Notes: generated from the sequence alone by a model not told the origin. A stretch of 45,252 nt of DNA from Candidatus Kapaibacterium sp. (GCA_016788785.1 JAEUSM010000015.1:1-45252), one strand, 5' to 3'. Counted from the first letter of the stretch, positions 1 through 9,213 are shown. Made by a program: numbers and translations.

Positions 1-303
1 ACGTCTCTACGAATGGGGCGAGGGAGATATATTGGTAGGTGGAATGTGTTTCTATAAATATGTGACCACTCCGTGGTCAGAAGAGCAACCCCGCTACTGC
101 GTGACGCCACTCCAAGTGAGGAGAATTATTTTTGTAGGGGCGTATTGCAAACGCCCATTTGTGCAGAATGCCCCCTCACCCCAACCCTCTCCCTCGTGGG
201 GGAGTGGGAGTTTTTTTGTATGTTTATTCATTCTATATTCCATAAAAAAAGCAAGGCTCTTTTGGCAACCTTGCTTTTTTTGGTAATATGATTTATATGT
301 TGA
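1..303. repeat. Intergenic REP-like palindromic repeat tract
   Basis: No credible gene lies here. The tract is GC-richer than its surroundings and is built of short palindromes. A perfect 7-bp stem with a 3-nt loop sits at 63-79 (TGACCAC/GTGGTCA). A GGGCGT/ACGCCC hairpin lies at 138-156, after TTGTAGGG. A pyrimidine/purine hairpin (CTCTCCC/GGGGGAG type) lies at about 188-205. The first 30 bases (CGTCTCTAC, then GGGGCGAGGGAGATAT) resemble parts of the second tract at 30735-30870, so this is probably a dispersed element cut by the window edge. Short ORFs across it have no coding character. Confidence 0.6.
244..281. terminator. Bidirectional intrinsic terminator
   Basis: A perfect 13-bp stem pairs AAAAAAAGCAAGG (244-256) with CCTTGCTTTTTTT (269-281) across a 12-nt loop. 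It has A/T runs on both sides. It lies 22 nt past the stop of the minus-strand TPR gene and probably ends that transcript. Confidence 0.75.
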
Positions 304-1836
304 TTATCGACCGTTTTTGCGAATTGAATCAGCTTTGTTGAAAGAATCTTCAGCCTTTTTCTTTTCATTCAAACGAGCATAGACTGTACCTAATACTTCG
401 TGATATTCAGCTTTTGAACCAAATTCTTCACTCATTTTTTCTAACTTTGTAACGATGACTTTCAATTTCTCTTTTTCATTCATTACATCGTAGATATTGA
501 CAAGTTGTTCGTAGATGACAAAATCATTGTCTTTACCAGGGATTTTAGAATATTGCTCAAAAGCATTTGCAGCTTTCATAAGCAATGGTTTGTAGCTATT
601 AATATCGTGTTTGTACTTTTTGTCTTTATCAGCTTTTGCATTTTCTTCATCTTGTAAGATTTTGGCTTTTGATTTACAAACTGCTGCAAGATTGTAGTAT
701 GCATCTGCAATATCAGGTTTCATTTTGATGACGGTTTCATATTGTTCAATTGCACCGTCATAGTTAGCAATTTTTTCATCGCCATAAAGCATACCCAAAT
801 TCATACGAGCAATAACGTTTTCTGGCTCATCAGCAACCAATTGTTTCAATTCTGTAATTGCTTGATCAACCTTACCTTGTTCTTGGTACATTTGGATTCT
901 CATTCCAGAAACAAATTGGTCATTTGGTTTAAGAATGTCTAAAATGTCAAGATTTTTCGCTACCAAATCATATTTTTTCTCAGCCATATAAATTTCTGCT
1001 AAGGTGTAATATGGCTCAACAGTTAATTGAGAAAACATCATTTTATCATCTTCAGTCCAAGAAGCAGGAGTCAAAGTTCTCCAACCATCAACATTGAAGC
1101 TTTTACCTGATTTTGAAGAAGAAAATAAATAAACGTTCGTTGTATCGATTTGGATTTTATCAGTAATTGAGGAATCGCCACTGGTGAATTTGCTTCCTGC
1201 ATTTTTAACAACTGGTTTGTTGATCGCATTTAATGCAGTATTTCTATCTTGACCAAGGAAGATTTTATTCTTTTTTGCAAATGCAACGGCACTACTTTGT
1301 GATTGAGAAATTACGTTTGATATCTCAATAATTTTGGCAGTGTCTTTTTTTGCTTTGTAGATTTTAGCTAAAAGATTTTCATTTTCAATTTTGTCTGGTC
1401 GAAGTTTTTGAGCTGCAACCATTAATTGTTCTGCTTGAGCAATGGATTTTTCATCAGCACCATCAGAATCATAATATTTATTCAATCCTTCAACAGCAGA
1501 ATTGTAAAAACCTACCCACCCATTGATAGTAAGGAAAGCAGCTTCTTGTTTAAGTTTCGGGTCTTTAAGATGTTTGTTTGCATTAGAAAGTGCATCAACA
1601 GCTTCCAACGTCTTCGGAGGTTGCATGCCCATCATAGCTTGAGAAAGTAGTAACCAAGCTTCACCATTCATGGCGTTTTTAGCTAACTCTTTTTGTAATG
1701 ATTCTTCCGCAGCTTTGTAGTCTTTACGGTTAATAGCAATCTTAGCAGTCGTCATTTCTGGTGAGGCACATTGATATGCCATTTGTGACATACCGAGCAT
1801 CATCAGTGTTAAGAAAATAATACTTAGTTTCTTCAC
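304..1836 (-). CDS. Exported tetratricopeptide repeat protein
   Basis: A 510-residue protein with a hydrophobic N-terminal signal (residues 4-20) and a Cys at 23. The residues before that Cys (AYQ) are a poor lipobox, so lipidation is uncertain. TPR-like helical repeats are visible at about 30-110 and again at 275-390 and 440-505, with phrases such as AEESLQKELAKNAMNGEAW and AIEQYETVIKMKPDIADAYY. The middle (180-260) has no recognisable motif. The start is GTG (1834-1836), placed just before the Lys-Lys of the signal peptide. A TATTTTTG box lies upstream at 1878-1885 and a strong terminator downstream. It is likely a periplasmic or outer-membrane scaffold; its partner cannot be told from sequence. 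Confidence 0.8.
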   Translation of the reverse strand: MKKLSIIFLTLMMLGMSQMAYQCASPEMTTAKIAINRKDYKAAEESLQKELAKNAMNGEAWLLLSQAMMGMQPPKTLEAVDALSNANKHLKDPKLKQEAAFLTINGWVGFYNSAVEGLNKYYDSDGADEKSIAQAEQLMVAAQKLRPDKIENENLLAKIYKAKKDTAKIIEISNVISQSQSSAVAFAKKNKIFLGQDRNTALNAINKPVVKNAGSKFTSGDSSITDKIQIDTTNVYLFSSSKSGKSFNVDGWRTLTPASWTEDDKMMFSQLTVEPYYTLAEIYMAEKKYDLVAKNLDILDILKPNDQFVSGMRIQMYQEQGKVDQAITELKQLVADEPENVIARMNLGMLYGDEKIANYDGAIEQYETVIKMKPDIADAYYNLAAVCKSKAKILQDEENAKADKDKKYKHDINSYKPLLMKAANAFEQYSKIPGKDNDFVIYEQLVNIYDVMNEKEKLKVIVTKLEKMSEEFGSKAEYHEVLGTVYARLNEKKKAEDSFNKADSIRKNGR

Positions 1837-1877
1837 TCTTATGTTCCAATATAATATGAATAGAATGGGAATATTTT

Positions 1878-1885
1878 CAAAAATA
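1878..1885 (-). promoter_or_regulatory. Candidate -7 box of the TPR gene
   Basis: Read on the minus strand this is TATTTTTG, an exact match to the Bacteroidota -7 consensus TAnnTTTG, 41 nt from the GTG start. No good -33 TTTG is seen at the expected distance, so support is partial. Confidence 0.35.
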
Positions 1886-1920
1886 CGAAAATTTTGGCAG
1901 ATTATCGGACTTATTCTACG

Positions 1921-2454
1921 TTATGGTTTGTTTATAACGGTTTTTGACGCTAATTGAGTAAGGTTGAATGTTTGCCAAACAAAGGTCGCTAATGCAGTGA
2001 ATAATGACACAGATACTAATGCAGAATACCATTTGTGATAGGTTCTAAACAGTTCTATTAAGGGAATATCATTTTGTTTGGGGAAATCAAAACTATGGAT
2101 TTTAGCAACTAAATCTTGCATTTGGGAATTGATTCCAAAAGCATAAATGATGAAGACAACAGCAGTAAGGACAAATAAAACGTGAACAAATTGATGCCAA
2201 AATGTCGAAAAATATCGAAGTGACATTAACAAACCAAGTAGTGTAATGGAAAGTCCAACCGCTTGAGTAAGTATAAGTTTGTTCAATATGGTTCTATTCA
2301 CTAATCCAGCAATATCACGAGAGGGAATAGTCTGAAATAATGTAGGTGCTACACCAAACCCAAAAAAAATTGTTGCTCCAATAAAGAGTGTACAACCTAA
2401 ATAAAATAGGAGTGTTGTCCACTGTAAATGTCTATGTTGAATTGTTTGTTGCAT
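1921..2454 (-). CDS. DUF4149-type four-helix membrane protein
   Basis: A 177-residue integral membrane protein with four hydrophobic segments at about 12-35, 58-80, 86-107 and 143-165. The pattern F-x-G-x-x-VAP-x-L-F after helix 1, an AG-containing loop, and a His/Tyr-rich segment before the last helix (RTYHKWYS) fit the DUF4149/TMEM205-like family, which has no established biochemical role. The start is ATG at 2452-2454. A TATTTTTG -7-like box lies at 2476-2483 on the same strand. It is 84 nt from the next minus-strand gene and may be transcribed separately. Confidence 0.65.
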   Translation of the reverse strand: MQQTIQHRHLQWTTLLFYLGCTLFIGATIFFGFGVAPTLFQTIPSRDIAGLVNRTILNKLILTQAVGLSITLLGLLMSLRYFSTFWHQFVHVLFVLTAVVFIIYAFGINSQMQDLVAKIHSFDFPKQNDIPLIELFRTYHKWYSALVSVSLFTALATFVWQTFNLTQLASKTVINKP

Positions 2455-2475
2455 ACCTAAGTGGGTTTATTTTTA

Positions 2476-2483
2476 CAAAAATA
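2476..2483 (-). promoter_or_regulatory. Candidate -7 box of the DUF4149 gene
   Basis: An exact TAnnTTTG match (TATTTTTG on the minus strand) 21 nt upstream of the ATG. No clear -33 element was found. Confidence 0.35.
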
Positions 2484-2583
2484 CACTTTTATTTCGATTT
2501 GTAGTGTTGTTTCAATGAATTTCACAATGATTCGTGTAGAAAATTCAGTTTAGTTTCGATTTTTTAATTTCTAGAGAGTATTT

Positions 2584-3924
2584 ATGATTCAACATATATT
2601 TTCAGGTTTACTGTTTCTTTGTGTCTTAATTGCCCTTACTCAGCCATCATATTCAGAAGTATATGATTTTACTCCGATTGATAGTTTGTTTAAACTTATT
2701 ACAAAGCATAATAAAGGAATGGGTAGTATTGCGATTCGAAAAGATGGCAAATTGCTGTATTCGAATTCTATGGGGTTTTCTTCAGTAAATAGTTCAGTTC
2801 AAAAAAAAGCAAATTCGGAAACAGGTTACAGGATAGGTTCTATCACCAAAATGTTCACTTCTGTATTGATTTTTCAATTGATTGAACAAGGAAAATTGAC
2901 CCTTGAAACACCACTTTCTACGTTTTATCCTACAATTAAGAATGCTAAATCTATAACAATTTCTCATTTGCTTAATCATCGAAGTGGGATTCATAACTAT
3001 ACAGACGATGCTGATTATCAATTCTACATGCAAGCATCAAAATCTAAAAAGGAAATTTTAGAGATAATTACAAAAAAAGGAGTAGACTTTGAGCCTAATG
3101 AAAAGGCTGCTTATAGTAATGCAAATTATATGATTTTGGGGTTTATAGCTGAAGACATCACAAAAAAATCGTATGCTGATTTGATTAAAACTTCTATTTG
3201 CGAGAAAATTGATCTTAAACGTACGTATTTAGGAAAAGGTGTCAAAGAATCTGAAAATGAGGCTCAATCCTATATTTTTTTGAATACTGAATACAACAAA
3301 ACAACGGAAACTCATCCTTCGGTTGCCTATTCTGCTGGTTCAATCGTATCAACTCCAGAAGATGTTACAAAATTTATTGATGCATTATTTCACAATAAAT
3401 TGCTTAAAAAAGAATCTTTGGATAAAATGGTAGAATTAGTAGAAAATTACGGTCGAGGGATTTTTCGATACCCATTTGACAATTCATGGTTGTTTGGGCA
3501 TACTGGAGGCATAGATAATTTTCAATCTATGGTTGCATATGATACGGAAACAGGATTTTCAGTTAGTTACATAGCTAATGCTGTTGCTTATCCAGTCAAT
3601 GATATAGTCATTTTTGTTCTTTCTCAAATTTATAAACGAGGAGTTGTCTATCCAAACTTTGAGACTATGGAAGTTGCTGAGAGTATTTTGAAAACTTATG
3701 AAGGTGAATATACTTCAAAAAAAGTACCTCTAACCTTAAAAGTAATGGTAAAAAAAGGAAAGTTATTTGCTCAAGCTACTGGACAGGATGAATTTCCTTT
3801 GGATGCATTAACAGAAACAAAATTTGAATTCCTACCAGCAAGAATTACTTTGGAATTTGAACCACAAAAAAACGAGATGAAATTCGAACAAGGTGGATTG
3901 AAATATACCTTTATAAGAAAGTAA
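2584..3924 (+). CDS. Exported serine hydrolase, class C beta-lactamase/PBP4 family
   Basis: A 446-residue protein with a signal peptide at about 1-24. The serine hydrolase triad motifs are present: S86-I-T-K89 (SxxK nucleophile and general base), Y177-S-N179 and H306-T-G-G309, which takes the place of KTG. The sequence HLLNHRSGI near 128-136 is also typical of the family. After about residue 350 comes a small beta-rich C-terminal domain (EGEYTSKKVPLTLKV...), as in many esterase or peptidase members. The substrate cannot be assigned: peptidoglycan peptides, D-amino peptides or esters are all possible, and nothing shows that it confers beta-lactam resistance. It is convergent with rlpA and the two share a bidirectional terminator. 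Confidence 0.85.
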   Translation: MIQHIFSGLLFLCVLIALTQPSYSEVYDFTPIDSLFKLITKHNKGMGSIAIRKDGKLLYSNSMGFSSVNSSVQKKANSETGYRIGSITKMFTSVLIFQLIEQGKLTLETPLSTFYPTIKNAKSITISHLLNHRSGIHNYTDDADYQFYMQASKSKKEILEIITKKGVDFEPNEKAAYSNANYMILGFIAEDITKKSYADLIKTSICEKIDLKRTYLGKGVKESENEAQSYIFLNTEYNKTTETHPSVAYSAGSIVSTPEDVTKFIDALFHNKLLKKESLDKMVELVENYGRGIFRYPFDNSWLFGHTGGIDNFQSMVAYDTETGFSVSYIANAVAYPVNDIVIFVLSQIYKRGVVYPNFETMEVAESILKTYEGEYTSKKVPLTLKVMVKKGKLFAQATGQDEFPLDALTETKFEFLPARITLEFEPQKNEMKFEQGGLKYTFIRK

Positions 3925-3941
3925 TCAAGTACGAATGGTAC

Positions 3942-3977
3942 AAAAAAAGGGAACATTCGATGAATGTTCCCTTTTTT
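3942..3977. terminator. Bidirectional terminator between serine hydrolase and rlpA
   Basis: A perfect stem GGGAACATTC (3949-3958) / GAATGTTCCC (3962-3971) with a 3-nt loop, flanked by six paired A/T on each side. It lies between two convergent genes and serves both. Confidence 0.85.
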
Positions 3978-3996
3978 ATTTCTAAAAAAACAAATC

Positions 3997-4815
3997 TTAA
4001 TAGGTTGTTTGATACGATTTCATAGGTTTTTCCATTGAAATTCTGGTATCAGTTTCTTGAAGAGAAACAATTTTGTACGTGAATTGTGGACGTAATTTGT
4101 TTTTTACTTTTTTAGAATTTTCTTTATCGACACCGACTACTAAATAGGCATCTCGAGTGTCATTTGCAATAAGTTCTCTAAAATAGAACATTGCATCTGT
4201 AAAGTTTTTGAACGTTTTCAATGTAGTTCCTTCATTCTCAGGAACACGAAATGCGTCAAAATTTGTAGAAAATGCAAGAGTTTTACCATCAACGTCATTT
4301 TCAATTTGTGAAGGTTTATAACCTTCTAATACTACAGAAGTAACACCAGAATGAAACATTTGTAGTTCTTTAGCTGCTGTAAACGAAAGATCGATGATGC
4401 GTCCTCGTACATACGGACCTCTATCGTTGACCATAACTAATGTAGATTGGTCTTTATTCGTACAAGTAACTTTAACGATTGTACCAAATGGTAAAGATTT
4501 GTGAGCAGATGTATATGCAAATTTATTATATGTCTCACCATTAGCGGTACGTCGTCCATGAAATTGATCACCATACCAAGATGCTTTTCCTTGTTCTTTA
4601 AAATCAGTCTCTAAATCTTCTACAATGACTAAAGGTTCAGGTTCAGGAATTTCAATGGGTTTACTTGCTCCCTGAAACATCGTTGTTGGTTTATCTGTTG
4701 ATCGTATGTCTTGTGCTTGTACTAATATTCCAATTGAAAGTAGTACGATTACACCGACAAAAAATATACTGGCTTTTAAAATACGTTTGCCAATTGTAAA
4801 TGACTGAAGTAACAT
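3997..4815 (-). CDS. rlpA: Septal ring lytic transglycosylase RlpA family protein
   Basis: A 272-residue protein with an N-terminal membrane or signal segment (about 12-34) and a double-psi beta-barrel RlpA domain at about 77-165. The barrel opens with GKASWYG and contains the family's catalytic-site residues: E94 (ANGETYN), H105 (SAHKSLPFGT) and D131 (VNDRGPY). RlpA cleaves peptide-free (denuded) glycan strands during septation. The C-terminal 100 residues form an alpha/beta region in the place where many RlpA proteins carry a SPOR domain, but I cannot assign it confidently. No lipobox Cys is seen, unlike E. coli RlpA, so it is probably anchored by the N-terminal helix or secreted. Confidence 0.88.
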   Translation of the reverse strand: MLLQSFTIGKRILKASIFFVGVIVLLSIGILVQAQDIRSTDKPTTMFQGASKPIEIPEPEPLVIVEDLETDFKEQGKASWYGDQFHGRRTANGETYNKFAYTSAHKSLPFGTIVKVTCTNKDQSTLVMVNDRGPYVRGRIIDLSFTAAKELQMFHSGVTSVVLEGYKPSQIENDVDGKTLAFSTNFDAFRVPENEGTTLKTFKNFTDAMFYFRELIANDTRDAYLVVGVDKENSKKVKNKLRPQFTYKIVSLQETDTRISMEKPMKSYQTTY

Positions 4816-5204
4816 CAGTTTTTACCTTTGTTTGTTTAACAATTACTTTTTTTTTCACGGCAAAGTTGAATGATATCTCACGAGAAATACGGTTCAAACC
4901 TTACTTATTTTGGTTTTTTCCTTTAAAAAATGTTTAGAAAAACGGCGAAATCATTCATAAAAAATTCATTTTTATTTCATAATCAAGCCTAAAAATTACT
5001 CTTATTAGAACTTAGACAGTTGTTGACGGCTCAAAAACTACTTCATTGTCTATTGTTTAGTCTCCAAAAAGAGTGAAATACGTCTAAATATCCTAAAATC
5101 CATTGAATATGAGGATGAAATTACGTATAAATACGTAGAAATAGTTCTATGAGAGAAAAATTAATTATTTTTGAGTTTTATGAACAATATTGCAATGAAT
5201 ATCT
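4816..5204. other. Divergent intergenic region between rlpA and yraN
   Basis: 389 bp of AT-rich sequence with no credible coding region, RNA gene or strong hairpin. It must hold the promoters of rlpA (-) and yraN (+). One exact TAnnTTTG match on the plus strand (TATTTTTG, 5166-5173), 31 nt before the yraN start, is a candidate -7 box but lacks a matching -33 element. Confidence 0.5.
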
Positions 5205-5564
5205 ATGTTTGAAAATTCCAGAGAAAAAGGAGCATTGGCAGAACAAACCGCAAGGTTATACGCCGAAGAATTGGGGTACAAATTCGTTCAAGCCAATTAC
5301 TTTAGTAATGCTGGTGAGATAGATTTAATAGTTCGTGATGGTGAATGTTTGGTATTTATAGAAGTAAAAAGTCGTTGGTCGGATTCGTTCGGAACAGCTG
5401 AATTTGCCGTTAATAAAAGTAAATTGATGAAAATGAAAAAAACTGCACAAGACTTTTTGTACAAAACTAAAACGAAAGCAAAAGAGTTTCGATTTGATAT
5501 GATGGCTCTCAATTGGGTAAATGGTGTACCTACAATCGTTCACTACAAGAATGTTTTACAATAA
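5205..5564 (+). CDS. yraN: YraN (UPF0102) family nuclease-fold protein
   Basis: A 119-residue protein, the usual length for UPF0102. The restriction-endonuclease-like core is clear: G37-E-I-D40-L-I, then V-F-I-E53-V-K55-S-R, the (E)-D-ExK constellation. The N-terminal helix (REKGALAEQTARLYAEELGY) matches the family opening. A YraN homologue acts in DNA uptake or recombination in some bacteria, but the general role is unsettled. It is followed after 56 nt by the TonB receptor gene on the same strand, with a tandem palindromic repeat between them. Confidence 0.9.
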   Translation: MFENSREKGALAEQTARLYAEELGYKFVQANYFSNAGEIDLIVRDGECLVFIEVKSRWSDSFGTAEFAVNKSKLMKMKKTAQDFLYKTKTKAKEFRFDMMALNWVNGVPTIVHYKNVLQ

Positions 5565-5585
5565 TTATGAAAGAGATAAGTCAAA

Positions 5586-5615
5586 TTTAGTCATAACTAA
5601 TTTAGTCATAACTAA
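5586..5615. repeat. Tandem 15-bp palindromic repeat, possible operator
   Basis: Two exact, adjacent copies of TTTAGTCATAACTAA (5586-5600 and 5601-5615). Each contains an inverted repeat TTAGT-n4-ACTAA. They end 5 nt before the ATG of the TonB receptor gene. The spacing and symmetry suggest a repressor site or an mRNA structure that controls receptor expression. This is inference; no known operator was recognised. Confidence 0.6.
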
Positions 5616-5620
5616 AAACA

Positions 5621-7942
5621 ATGCTTCGCTTACATTCTTGTAATAAAAATCGCATCTTTCTACTTATACTTCTTTGTCTACTATTGGTAACTGAGTTATA
5701 TGCTTTAGACCATTCAGTAGTAATAAAGGTTATAGAATTACAAACTTCACTTCCCGTAGAAAATGCAGAAGTGATTGATGTGAACAAAAAAAGAAAGTAT
5801 AAAACTGATATTAGTGGAATAGTGAGTATTTCAACACAACATAATCAATTCACCAAACTTACAATTCGGAAAAAAGAATTTGCATCAATTGATACTACAT
5901 TCATCGAGAATGTTGATGATACTCTTATTGTTACTCTTTCTGAGAAGTTGCATTCAATTGAAAAAGATATTGTTGTTACTGCAACAAGAAGTTCCACATC
6001 AAAAGAAGAATCTCCACTTCGTATTTCTGTTATTGATGCAAAACAATTAGAACAAACTCAATCTGTTACCTTAGCTGAAGGATTACAATTCCAACAAGGA
6101 TTACGGTTGGAAAATAATTGTCAAAATTGTGGTACAACACAAATTCGTATCAATGGTTTAGAAGGACCGTATTCACAAATACTTATTGACAGTAAGCCAA
6201 TATTTTCAACAGTAAGTGGAGTCTATGGTTTAGAACAAATTCCTTCATCAATGATTGAGTCAATTGAAGTGCTTCGTGGGGGTGCATCTTCAATGTACGG
6301 AGGTAATGCCGTAGGAGGAGTCATAAATGTACTAACTAAAGAGCCATTGGCTAATACTGCAGAGTTTTCAACTACAGGGACAAGTTTTGGGAATGGAGCA
6401 TTGGAACTCACCTCACAATTATATGGAACATTAGTGAATGATGATTTTACAAATGGCTTTACATTGTACGGAACGTCACGACAACGAGATCCTATTGATA
6501 TGAATGGTGATAGTTTTTCAGAAATTGCTCGCTTGCGTCAAAATTTTATAGGTACAAAGTTCTACACAAAACCAACGAAAAAATCTACTATTAAATTAGG
6601 ATACTCATTTATTGATGAAGATAGAAGAGGTGGTAATAAATTTGAATTAGAACCTCACCAAGCAGATATAACAGAATGGATATCTTCGTCCACTCATTTT
6701 GGTACCGTTTCATTTGATTACGAACCTACCTCAACATCGACGGTTAGTCTCTATAGTGGGATGAGCATCGTCAATAGAGATAGTTATTATGGAGCAAATC
6801 AGGATACAAATGCGTATGGAACAACTGATAACAACTTATTTCTATTAGGTACTACTTATATTCAAGAAATTTCTACGAAATACTTTGGCGAACATGTAAT
6901 TACTACTGGGATTGAAATACAATATGAAGAATTGAAAGACATTGCTTTAGGATACAATAGAAATCTTCAACAATTTGTTCGACAGCAGGGACTCTATTTT
7001 CAAGATAACTTTCAGTTCTATCCATATCTTGATGCTATAGTTGGAGTAAGAATTGACAAACATTCAATGGTCAACAATTTGATTGTAAATCCAAGAATGA
7101 GTTTAAAATATTCTCCAACTCCAACAATTGCATTAAGAGGTAACTTTTCAACTGGTTATAGAGCTCCACAGGCATTTAATGAGGATTTACATATTCAAGT
7201 AGTCAATGGAGATTTACAAATTCATTTACCCGGCACTAATTTGCGTGAAGAACGTTCAAAATCATATTCATTCAATATTGAACATACATTTACCTCCAAA
7301 GATGTAAATATTACAAGCTCAATAGAAGCTTTTTATACAAGTTTAGATGGAGTATTTGTTTATAACAACATAGGAAAGGATCCTATGGGGAACCAAGTTT
7401 TTGAACGAGTTAATGGCAATAATTCTGTAGTTAAAGGAATAACTGTTGATTTTTCCAGTACTATAAGTGCATTATTTTCTATGAGAGCATCATTTACATC
7501 ACAAAGAAATACTTTTAGCGATGCCGTGGTTTGGAGTGAGCGTGAAGTAGAAATCCCAGGTCAAGGTATTACATTGTTACAACAATCATCAAATCAATAC
7601 TTGCGTACTCCAAATAATTATGGATTCTTTTCATTAAATTTTGGACCCTTTTCAAACTTTGTAACATCTATTTCTGGAGTCTATACAGGTTCTATGTCAG
7701 TTCCATGGTACCAAGAAAATGGGGACATATTGCTACAAACACAAAACTTTTTTGATGTGATGGTAAAAGGGGAATATTCGCTTGAAGCGATTAATGGTAT
7801 CCAAATTTCTGCAGGTATATTTAACATCTTTCAAAGTTATCAACCTGTTTTTGATAGTGGTATCAATAGAGACGCTGGATTCACTTACGGTCCTCTCAAA
7901 CCTCGCAGTATATTTTTTGGTGTTCGCTACTCTTTACTATAA
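5621..7942 (+). CDS. TonB-dependent outer-membrane receptor
   Basis: A 773-residue protein with a signal peptide (about 10-29). It then has a carboxypeptidase-regulatory-like beta domain at about 32-108, a plug domain at about 112-240, and a 22-strand-type barrel running to a C-terminal aromatic/hydrophobic residue (SIFFGVRYSLL). The plug has VVTATR, then NNC167-QNC170-G and RINGLEGPYSQILID, then IEVLRGGASSMYGGNAVGGVINV, all typical of BtuB/colicin-I-receptor-like proteins in Bacteroidota. The substrate is unknown: cobalamin, a siderophore, heme or a metal chelate are all possible. A tandem palindromic repeat just upstream suggests regulation. A TPR protein and an MFS exporter follow on the same strand. 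Confidence 0.9.
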   Translation: MLRLHSCNKNRIFLLILLCLLLVTELYALDHSVVIKVIELQTSLPVENAEVIDVNKKRKYKTDISGIVSISTQHNQFTKLTIRKKEFASIDTTFIENVDDTLIVTLSEKLHSIEKDIVVTATRSSTSKEESPLRISVIDAKQLEQTQSVTLAEGLQFQQGLRLENNCQNCGTTQIRINGLEGPYSQILIDSKPIFSTVSGVYGLEQIPSSMIESIEVLRGGASSMYGGNAVGGVINVLTKEPLANTAEFSTTGTSFGNGALELTSQLYGTLVNDDFTNGFTLYGTSRQRDPIDMNGDSFSEIARLRQNFIGTKFYTKPTKKSTIKLGYSFIDEDRRGGNKFELEPHQADITEWISSSTHFGTVSFDYEPTSTSTVSLYSGMSIVNRDSYYGANQDTNAYGTTDNNLFLLGTTYIQEISTKYFGEHVITTGIEIQYEELKDIALGYNRNLQQFVRQQGLYFQDNFQFYPYLDAIVGVRIDKHSMVNNLIVNPRMSLKYSPTPTIALRGNFSTGYRAPQAFNEDLHIQVVNGDLQIHLPGTNLREERSKSYSFNIEHTFTSKDVNITSSIEAFYTSLDGVFVYNNIGKDPMGNQVFERVNGNNSVVKGITVDFSSTISALFSMRASFTSQRNTFSDAVVWSEREVEIPGQGITLLQQSSNQYLRTPNNYGFFSLNFGPFSNFVTSISGVYTGSMSVPWYQENGDILLQTQNFFDVMVKGEYSLEAINGIQISAGIFNIFQSYQPVFDSGINRDAGFTYGPLKPRSIFFGVRYSLL

Positions 7943-7959
7943 TTCTATAATATTTTTAG

Positions 7960-7967
7960 TATTTTTG
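7960..7967 (+). promoter_or_regulatory. Candidate -7 box of the cytoplasmic TPR gene
   Basis: TATTTTTG, an exact TAnnTTTG match 43 nt upstream of the TTG start at 8011. No convincing -33 element; the upstream region lies in the end of the TonB receptor gene. Confidence 0.3.
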
Positions 7968-8010
7968 TAAATTCAAAGATTAAATCCTTCATTTTTACAT
8001 AAGAATTTCA

Positions 8011-9213
8011 TTGGATTCTAAAGACTATTTAAATACCCGAGACAAAATTTACCTTCTTCGAGATGAAGGAAAATTCCTACAAGCGATAGAAACTGCACAA
8101 TTGTTTTCACAGCAATTACAACAGGACCTTTCTATTACAGATATTAAAGCAACAAAAGAGTTTATTAAAGAATACTTGTGCAGCACTTATTATATTGAAG
8201 GTGCAATGTTACGTCAAATTAGAAATTATTTCCAATCTGATATTGTCCTTTACAAAGGATTAGCAATTGCAGAAGAAATTAAAGATATAAAATTGATTGC
8301 TAGAATTTATAGTGCATTAGCTAATAACAAATTTCAAAATGGGTATTTAGAGCAAACGTTAGAGTTACTACAAAAAGGCTATGAAGTTATCAAAGACTCA
8401 ACGCATTATGTGGAAAAAGTAATGATTCAAGGTAATATCGGTCAAACATTAAATACGTTAGGAGAATTTGACTCTGCTGAACATATCATTTCTACAATGG
8501 TCAGTGAAATTGAAAAATTAGGAATGGTTGAATATTTAGGAAATGCATATCTTTCATTAGGGGAATATAAATTCAATCAAGGGTTATTTAAAGATGCATT
8601 ATTCTGGTATCGAAAATCAATTGAAAACTTCACAGAAATGAAAAAACATCGGAATCTTTATTTTATAACAATACAATTAATTAAAACCTATATTCAGTTG
8701 GGAGAAATAGAAACTGCCGAACAATATATAAATGAGTTAACGAAAATAGAATATGAAGGTAAAGGTGATAAAGAAGAATTAGAAAAACTACTTTTGTTCA
8801 TTTTCATCTTCATAGCAAGAAAAGAATTCACCATTGCAAAATATTCCTTAGATACAATAACAGTAAGTTTGGAAAGTGACGAAATGGTTGAATACAAAGC
8901 ATTGTTTATGTTTCAACGATCTGTGATTCATTGTTTGGAATTTGAATTTGAAAAAACTCTAGAGTTAGTTGACAAAATTAATAAAGAGGAAAAATACAAG
9001 CAATATATAATGTATAAAAGTCAATTGACCTATCTTCAATCATGGTCATTATTGCAATTAAATAGAATAAACGAGACGAAAGAAATTCTCGAAAATTCAT
9101 TTCAAAAATCCAAAGGACGATTATTGGTTGCAGGAATGTTCTATTTACCCAAAGAAATTCTCAATTACTTCAAAAAAGAGCAAATCAAATTCAAAGAAAA
9201 ACAACAATCATAA
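8011..9213 (+). CDS. Cytoplasmic tetratricopeptide repeat protein
   Basis: A 400-residue, almost wholly helical protein with TPR-like repeats over its full length (for example AIETAQLFSQQL, YSALANNKFQNGYLEQTLELL, GNIGQTLNTLGEFDSAEHII, LGEYKFNQGLFKDALFWYRKS). It has no signal peptide and no membrane segment. The frame has no ATG near the start. TTG at 8011 is the best choice, with a stop codon in frame at 7981-7983; ATT or ATA upstream are possible but rare. It resembles the helical repeat part of Bacteroidota TPR regulators, but no output domain is attached. It probably mediates protein contacts. Confidence 0.75.
   Translation: MDSKDYLNTRDKIYLLRDEGKFLQAIETAQLFSQQLQQDLSITDIKATKEFIKEYLCSTYYIEGAMLRQIRNYFQSDIVLYKGLAIAEEIKDIKLIARIYSALANNKFQNGYLEQTLELLQKGYEVIKDSTHYVEKVMIQGNIGQTLNTLGEFDSAEHIISTMVSEIEKLGMVEYLGNAYLSLGEYKFNQGLFKDALFWYRKSIENFTEMKKHRNLYFITIQLIKTYIQLGEIETAEQYINELTKIEYEGKGDKEELEKLLLFIFIFIARKEFTIAKYSLDTITVSLESDEMVEYKALFMFQRSVIHCLEFEFEKTLELVDKINKEEKYKQYIMYKSQLTYLQSWSLLQLNRINETKEILENSFQKSKGRLLVAGMFYLPKEILNYFKKEQIKFKEKQQS

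Noticed and set aside
32-291. Two short plus-strand ORFs across the left repeat tract
   Set aside because: They run through palindromic repeat DNA and a terminator, overlap each other in different frames and have no coding character.
2584-3924. Beta-lactamase resistance gene
   Set aside because: The SxxK/YSN/HTGG motifs define the wide serine hydrolase family; nothing shows activity on beta-lactams.
4816-5204. Riboswitch or small RNA in the rlpA-yraN gap
   Set aside because: No strong stem, conserved core or terminator-like structure is visible.
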